DNA of 18,891 nt, from positions 1-18,891 of the forward strand of contig JBBDWK010000080.1 in the NCBI GenBank assembly GCA_040902885.1, in the 5' to 3' direction. The notes under the pieces are model-generated. The model saw nothing but the letters and a program-made list of their open reading frames with translations. It was not told the origin of the DNA and searched no databases. Of this stretch, positions 15,237 to 18,891 are shown piece after piece (positions within the stretch are counted from its first letter, which is position 1; each line of letters opens with the position of its first letter). Both the position numbers and the translations under genes were made by a program. This DNA is from JBBDWK01 sp040902885. Its GTDB lineage: Bacteria; Acidobacteriota; Terriglobia; Bryobacterales; Bryobacteraceae.

Positions 15237-15990
15237 GAAGAGCTTCAGCAGGGAATTCCGGCGCCGGTTCCTGGAACCTCTGGACGGGGAGTGGTTTCGG
15301 GAAGGCCTGGTTATCGCGTCGGCCTCCAGGCGCTCGACCAGTAAAACGCTCCCGCTCCTCGCGCAGAAGTTTCCGGGTGTCAACTGGGATCTTCTCGCCC
15401 GGCGAGAGGAATCGAATTTCCGCACCTTCTACCCCGTCCGCCAGCCTCTAGGAGGTTTGCGCCTGCTACTCAAGTCTCGCGACCGGTACGAAGTAGTGAT
15501 CCTCTTCCACGATCGCAGCGATCGCGAACTGCGCATGCAGTCCTGGCTGGCGCTGCTGCTGCTGCGGCCCCGCCGGTTTTTCGTGGTTGTGGAAGGCGGA
15601 AAGGGGATGTGGCTCTCGGTTGAGAACAGAGCCGAGTTGCGCGATTACTTCTCGCGGGCCGCCTGGTTCTACGACCGTTTCTTCCCCGGCCCCGCTCATT
15701 TTCTCAGAGTCTTCAAGCGCTGGCTGCAACCCCGCCTGGTGCGCTGGAGCGCGTGGCTGGAGCCCGTGGTATCCCCGGTCTTTCGCGCGCTGGGCTGGCT
15801 GTTCCGTCTGCCTGTGGCGCTTGGTAGTTATCTAGTGCGGGGCGCACGCCTGGCGGGCGGCGCAGTCTGCTTTCTGTTCGCCTTGGTCCTGATCGCCTTC
15901 TTTCGCCTTTTGTACGACACCCACTACTGCCGCTTCCGTTTCTTCGGCAAAAAGGCTTCTCTTCACAGCGAACGGAAGTTCGACAGGTGA
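15226..15990 (+). CDS. Uncharacterised protein with C-terminal membrane segment
   Basis: I do not recognise this 254-residue protein. The N-terminal half looks like an alpha/beta domain with strands GLVIASAS, YEVVILFHD and RRFFVVVEGG. This layout reminds me of the acceptor half of glycosyltransferase-B enzymes, but no donor-binding half follows. The second half is rich in Trp, Arg and Phe and ends with a strong hydrophobic helix (about 205-230, GGAVCFLFALVLIAFF) and a basic tail, so it is probably anchored in the inner membrane. The start is GTG at 15226, with another GTG directly after it, overlapping the methyltransferase by 11 bases. It closes the gene run, and its stop is 4 bases from the ligA stop on the other strand. 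A role with the two preceding genes is inferred from coupling alone. Confidence 0.7.
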   Translation: MVPEKSFSREFRRRFLEPLDGEWFREGLVIASASRRSTSKTLPLLAQKFPGVNWDLLARREESNFRTFYPVRQPLGGLRLLLKSRDRYEVVILFHDRSDRELRMQSWLALLLLRPRRFFVVVEGGKGMWLSVENRAELRDYFSRAAWFYDRFFPGPAHFLRVFKRWLQPRLVRWSAWLEPVVSPVFRALGWLFRLPVALGSYLVRGARLAGGAVCFLFALVLIAFFRLLYDTHYCRFRFFGKKASLHSERKFDR

Positions 15991-15994
15991 GAGT

Positions 15995-17965
15995 TCACTC
16001 GAATAGGGACAAGAACTTCGCCTCGTCCAGCACGGGAACCCCGAGAGTCCGGGCCTTCTCCAGCTTGGAGCCAGCCTCTTCGCCCGCAACCACGTAACTG
16101 GTCTTCCTGCTCACCGAGCCGCTCACCTTGCCTCCCGCAGTCTCGATGAGGCCCGTGGCTTCCTCCCTCGTCATGTTCGGCAGCGTGCCCGTGAGCACAA
16201 AGGTCTTGCCCTGAAGCGGGCCGCCCTCGGCGCGCTTCCGCTCATAGTGGAACTGCAGCCCCGCGTCGCGAAGGTGCTCCACCAGCTTGAGGTTCCGCGG
16301 CTCATGAAAGAATTCGTGAATGCTGTGGGCAACCTTCGGCCCCACCTCTTCCGCGCGCTGCAACTCGTCGATGCTGGCCTCCCGGATGGCATCCACGCTT
16401 CCGAAAGCCTCCGCTAGAAACACGGCGGTACGGACGCCGACGAATCGAATGCCGAGCGCCGACAGCAAGCGCGGAAGCGGATTCTTGCGCGATTTGTCTA
16501 TGTTCCGCAGCACATTCGCAGCCGACTTCTCGCCCATGCGGTCGAGCTCCACGAGCTGCTCGAGCCGCAGGCTGTAGATATCCGCAATGCTGCGCAGCAG
16601 GCCGCGATCCACCAACTGATCGACGAGGGCCTCGCCCAAGCCGTCGATATTCATAACGCCGCGCGACGAGAAGTGCAGAATGGATTCCTTCAACCGCGCC
16701 GGGCAGTCCGAGTTGATGCAGCGGCGCGCCGCTTCGTCCTCCTCGCGCACCACGTGCCCGCCGCACACGGGGCAGCGCTCCGGCATGGCAAACGGCCGCC
16801 TGTCCGCTCCTGGCGACTCCACCCGCACCACGCGGGGAATCACGTCGCCGCTTCGTTCGATCCGCACCAGGTCCCCGATCTCGACTCCCAGCCGCGCAAT
16901 TTCATCTTCGTTGTGCAGCGTGGCCCGCGAGACCGTGACGCCGCCGACCTGAACCGGACGCAGGTGGGCAACCGGGGTCAGCGCGCCCGTGCGCCCTACC
17001 TGCACGGCAATGTTCTCAACCAGCGTGACGGCCTGCACCGCGGCGTACTTGAAAGCGATGGCCCAGCGCGGCGCTTTGGCGGTCCAGCCCAGCCGCTCCT
17101 GCTGCTGTACGGAATCCACCTTGGCCACCACGCCGTCGATTTCATACGGGAGCTGTTCGCGCCCGGCTTCCCACTCCGCGCAGAAACCCAGCAGCTCCTC
17201 CACGTCCGCACAGAGCTTCCGGTTCCGATTCACCTTGAAGCCCATGCCGGCCAGAGCTTCGAGCGACTCCCAATGGCTGTCAAACGCCTTGCGGCCGTTG
17301 ACGAGGATCTGATACGGGAAAAAGTCCAGGCGCCGCGACGCGGTGATGGAAGGCTCCAGCACGCGTATGGCCCCGGCCGCGGCGTTCCGCGGGTTGGCGA
17401 AGCGCGGAAGCCCCTGCATTTCGCGCTCCGCATTCACGCGCTGGAACGCCTCGCGGTTCAGAATAATTTCGCCGCGCACCTCGAAGGCGTCCATCCCGGA
17501 CACCCGCAGCGGCACGGAGCGCACTGTGCGCGCGTTTCCACTGACATCCTCTCCCACGCGTCCGTCGCCGCGCGTTACCGCCTGGCGAAACACTCCGTCG
17601 CGGTAGTGGACAGCGAGCGAGAGACCGTCCAGTTTCAGCTCCGCGGCATATCGGTAATCCTCGCCGCCCAAGCCCTCGCGGACACGCCGGTCGAAGGCCC
17701 GCAGCTCGCCCTCGTTCAACGCATTGTCCAGGCTCAGCATGGGAGAGCTATGCTCCACCTTGACGAAGCCCTCGCGCGCACTGCCGCCTACCCGCTGCGT
17801 CGGCGATTCGGGCGTAATCAGCTCCGGATGCCGCGTCTCGAGTTCGCGGAGCTGGTTCATGAGCGCGTCGTACTCGGCGTCGGTAATTCCGGGCTGGTCG
17901 AGGACGTAATAGAGATGGTCATGATGCCGGATCAGCTCGCGCAATCGCTCGATTTGCTCGTTCAC
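15995..17965 (-). CDS. ligA: NAD-dependent DNA ligase
   Basis: A 656-residue ligase that seals nicks using NAD, essential for replication and repair. The Ia domain has HHDHLYYVLDQPGITDAEYD at the start. The adenylation domain has the active-site Lys111 in KLDG. An OB fold is followed by a zinc finger (C398, C401, C416, C421), helix-hairpin-helix repeats and a C-terminal BRCT domain (about 580-656, GKTFVLTGTLPNMTREEA). All parts are present, and the length is close to E. coli LigA (671). The start codon is GTG (17963-17965); an ATG two bases earlier is out of frame and runs straight into TGA. GATAAT lies 7 bases before the GTG, so the message may be leaderless. The gene points toward the long plus-strand run and converges on its last gene. 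Confidence 0.97.
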   Translation of the reverse strand: MNEQIERLRELIRHHDHLYYVLDQPGITDAEYDALMNQLRELETRHPELITPESPTQRVGGSAREGFVKVEHSSPMLSLDNALNEGELRAFDRRVREGLGGEDYRYAAELKLDGLSLAVHYRDGVFRQAVTRGDGRVGEDVSGNARTVRSVPLRVSGMDAFEVRGEIILNREAFQRVNAEREMQGLPRFANPRNAAAGAIRVLEPSITASRRLDFFPYQILVNGRKAFDSHWESLEALAGMGFKVNRNRKLCADVEELLGFCAEWEAGREQLPYEIDGVVAKVDSVQQQERLGWTAKAPRWAIAFKYAAVQAVTLVENIAVQVGRTGALTPVAHLRPVQVGGVTVSRATLHNEDEIARLGVEIGDLVRIERSGDVIPRVVRVESPGADRRPFAMPERCPVCGGHVVREEDEAARRCINSDCPARLKESILHFSSRGVMNIDGLGEALVDQLVDRGLLRSIADIYSLRLEQLVELDRMGEKSAANVLRNIDKSRKNPLPRLLSALGIRFVGVRTAVFLAEAFGSVDAIREASIDELQRAEEVGPKVAHSIHEFFHEPRNLKLVEHLRDAGLQFHYERKRAEGGPLQGKTFVLTGTLPNMTREEATGLIETAGGKVSGSVSRKTSYVVAGEEAGSKLEKARTLGVPVLDEAKFLSLFE

Positions 17966-18891
17966 ATCGTCTATTATCGAAGAAAACAGGATTTAGCCAT
18001 CACGCTTTATCGAAACGCGGTTATCATTTACAATCCATCGGCGGGAAAGTTGAAGCGGCACGGCTCCGTCGTCGAGCGCGCGGTTGAGATTCTGGTCCGC
18101 GCCGGGCATGTCGTGACGGCTGCTCCAACCACCGGGCCCGGCGCCGCCGGCCTCATCGCGCGCGAGAAGATCGACCGGGGCACGGACCTGATTCTCGCCG
18201 CGGGAGGCGACGGCACGATCAATGAAGTGGTGCAGGGGATGGCGCGCAGCGTGGTTCCTCTGGGCATCCTCCCCGTGGGAACCGCCAATGTGCTGGCCAA
18301 CGAGTTGGGCATCGGCGTGAACCTGGCAAAAGCGGCCGCGGGAATCGCCGGCCTGGTTCCGAAGCGCATCGCCATTGGGCGGCTCACGGCGTCGGAAGGC
18401 TCGCGCTACTTTCTGATGATGGCGGGCGTTGGCCTGGACGCGCATATCGTCTACAACCTGAATCTGCCTCTGAAGCGCCGGCTCGGCAAGGTGGCCTACT
18501 GGATCGGCGGCTTCAGCCTGCTTGGACGGCGCCTGGAAGAGTTCGAGGTGAGAGTGGATGGCGACTCGCACACTTGCTCCTTTGCGTTGGTGAGCCGAGT
18601 GCGCAATTACGGAGGCGATCTGGAGATTGCCTCCGGCGCCGACCTGCTCGACGACCAGTTCGAAGTCGTGTTGTTTGAAGGTCCGAGTTCATCCCGTTAT
18701 CTAAAGTATTTTCTTGGAGTGGCCTTCAAGCGGCTCAATGGCATGGAGGGCGTCCGCGCGATGCCGGCGCGGCGCATCATCCTTCCCGGCGTCAAGGACC
18801 GGCGGATCTATATTCAGGTGGACGGCGAGTACGCAGGCCGGCTGCCCGCCACTGTCGAGATCGAGGCTGACGCTCTGACTCTTCTGGTGCC
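17954..18891 (+). CDS. Diacylglycerol-kinase-family lipid kinase (YegS-like), 3' end cut by the window
   Basis: An open frame of more than 310 codons running off the window. It encodes a lipid kinase of the diacylglycerol kinase catalytic family (DgkB, YegS, BmrU), which phosphorylates a lipid hydroxyl with ATP at the inner membrane. Visible motifs are VIIYNPSAG (Asn27 by the numbering used here), the nucleotide-binding GGDGT (84-88) followed by INEVVQG, LPVGTANVLANELGI, and the C-terminal region ending QVDGEYAGRLPATVEI. The length suggests only a few residues are missing. The start is uncertain: no ATG, GTG or TTG lies between 17957 and the conserved core. TTG 17954 (12-base overlap with ligA) is used here. 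ATG 17924, 17921 or 17915, deeper in ligA, or a non-standard ATC at 17999 preceded by AGGA, are alternatives. Confidence 0.85.
   Translation, partial: MLVHIVYYRRKQDLAITLYRNAVIIYNPSAGKLKRHGSVVERAVEILVRAGHVVTAAPTTGPGAAGLIAREKIDRGTDLILAAGGDGTINEVVQGMARSVVPLGILPVGTANVLANELGIGVNLAKAAAGIAGLVPKRIAIGRLTASEGSRYFLMMAGVGLDAHIVYNLNLPLKRRLGKVAYWIGGFSLLGRRLEEFEVRVDGDSHTCSFALVSRVRNYGGDLEIASGADLLDDQFEVVLFEGPSSSRYLKYFLGVAFKRLNGMEGVRAMPARRIILPGVKDRRIYIQVDGEYAGRLPATVEIEADALTLLV
17973..17978 (-). promoter_or_regulatory. Candidate -10 element of ligA
   Basis: Read on the minus strand this is GATAAT, a 5/6 match to the -10 consensus, with exactly 7 bases between it and the GTG start of ligA. The same bases read on the plus strand give TATTAT (17972-17977), which could serve the divergent lipid kinase gene. 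No good -35 is seen in either direction. Confidence 0.35.

Noticed and set aside
15969..15998. Possible terminator between the convergent ends: stem CGAAC/GTTCG with GGAA loop, and GTGA/TCAC around the two stops
   Set aside because: Stems are only 4-5 bp and no T run follows on either strand. The GTGA/TCAC pairing comes mostly from the TGA stops of the two facing genes.
1..18891. CRISPR arrays, tRNA or rRNA genes, toxin-antitoxin pairs or phage modules
   Set aside because: No regularly spaced repeats, cloverleaf-like segments, rRNA-like conserved stretches or matching proteins were seen on either strand.

Overview
The window is a dense, GC-rich stretch of bacterial chromosome with 15 genes in a row on the plus strand (132-15990), one minus-strand gene (ligA) that converges on that run, and a plus-strand lipid-kinase gene leaving ligA divergently and cut by the window edge. 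The best guess for the host is an Acidobacteriota member of the Solibacter/Bryobacter type. Three things suggest this: a very large Oar-like TonB-dependent receptor with an N-terminal carboxypeptidase-regulatory-like domain, two short GC-rich CCGC-N12-GCGG elements that read PHGRGS and ADARGS on the reverse strand, and the overall composition. This assignment comes from pattern recognition, not from a database search.

Layout. (1) 1-131: upstream region with a plausible sigma70-type promoter and possible remnants of an insertion-sequence end. (2) 132-6385: an envelope and uptake group made of the TonB receptor, a secreted TPR protein, a secreted alpha/beta hydrolase with a complete Ser-Asp-His triad, and a KDPG-type aldolase. 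(3) 6427-9329: a Trm112-like zinc-ribbon protein, a compact family-9 glycosyltransferase and an MsbA-type ABC exporter, resembling lipopolysaccharide assembly neighbourhoods. (4) 9326-13088: the conserved housekeeping block yicC-gmk-rpoZ-coaBC followed by a family-4 uracil-DNA glycosylase. (5) 13081-15990: three translationally coupled genes for a GT-C-like membrane protein, a methyltransferase ending in a zinc ribbon, and an unrecognised protein with a C-terminal membrane segment. (6) 15995-17965 (minus): NAD-dependent DNA ligase. (7) about 17954-18891: a diacylglycerol-kinase-family protein.

The first 15 genes are separated by at most 41 bases and many overlap by 1-11 bases, so much of the run could be co-transcribed, with the housekeeping block embedded between two envelope-glycoconjugate groups. 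I see no CRISPR array, tRNA, rRNA, intact transposase or defence system. The points most worth a second look are the uncharacterised three-gene cassette (13081-15990), the two REP-like elements sitting inside coding or start regions, leaderless-looking starts for ligA and the hydrolase, and the lack of an obvious canonical start codon for the lipid kinase. No stretch longer than 131 bases lacks a gene.
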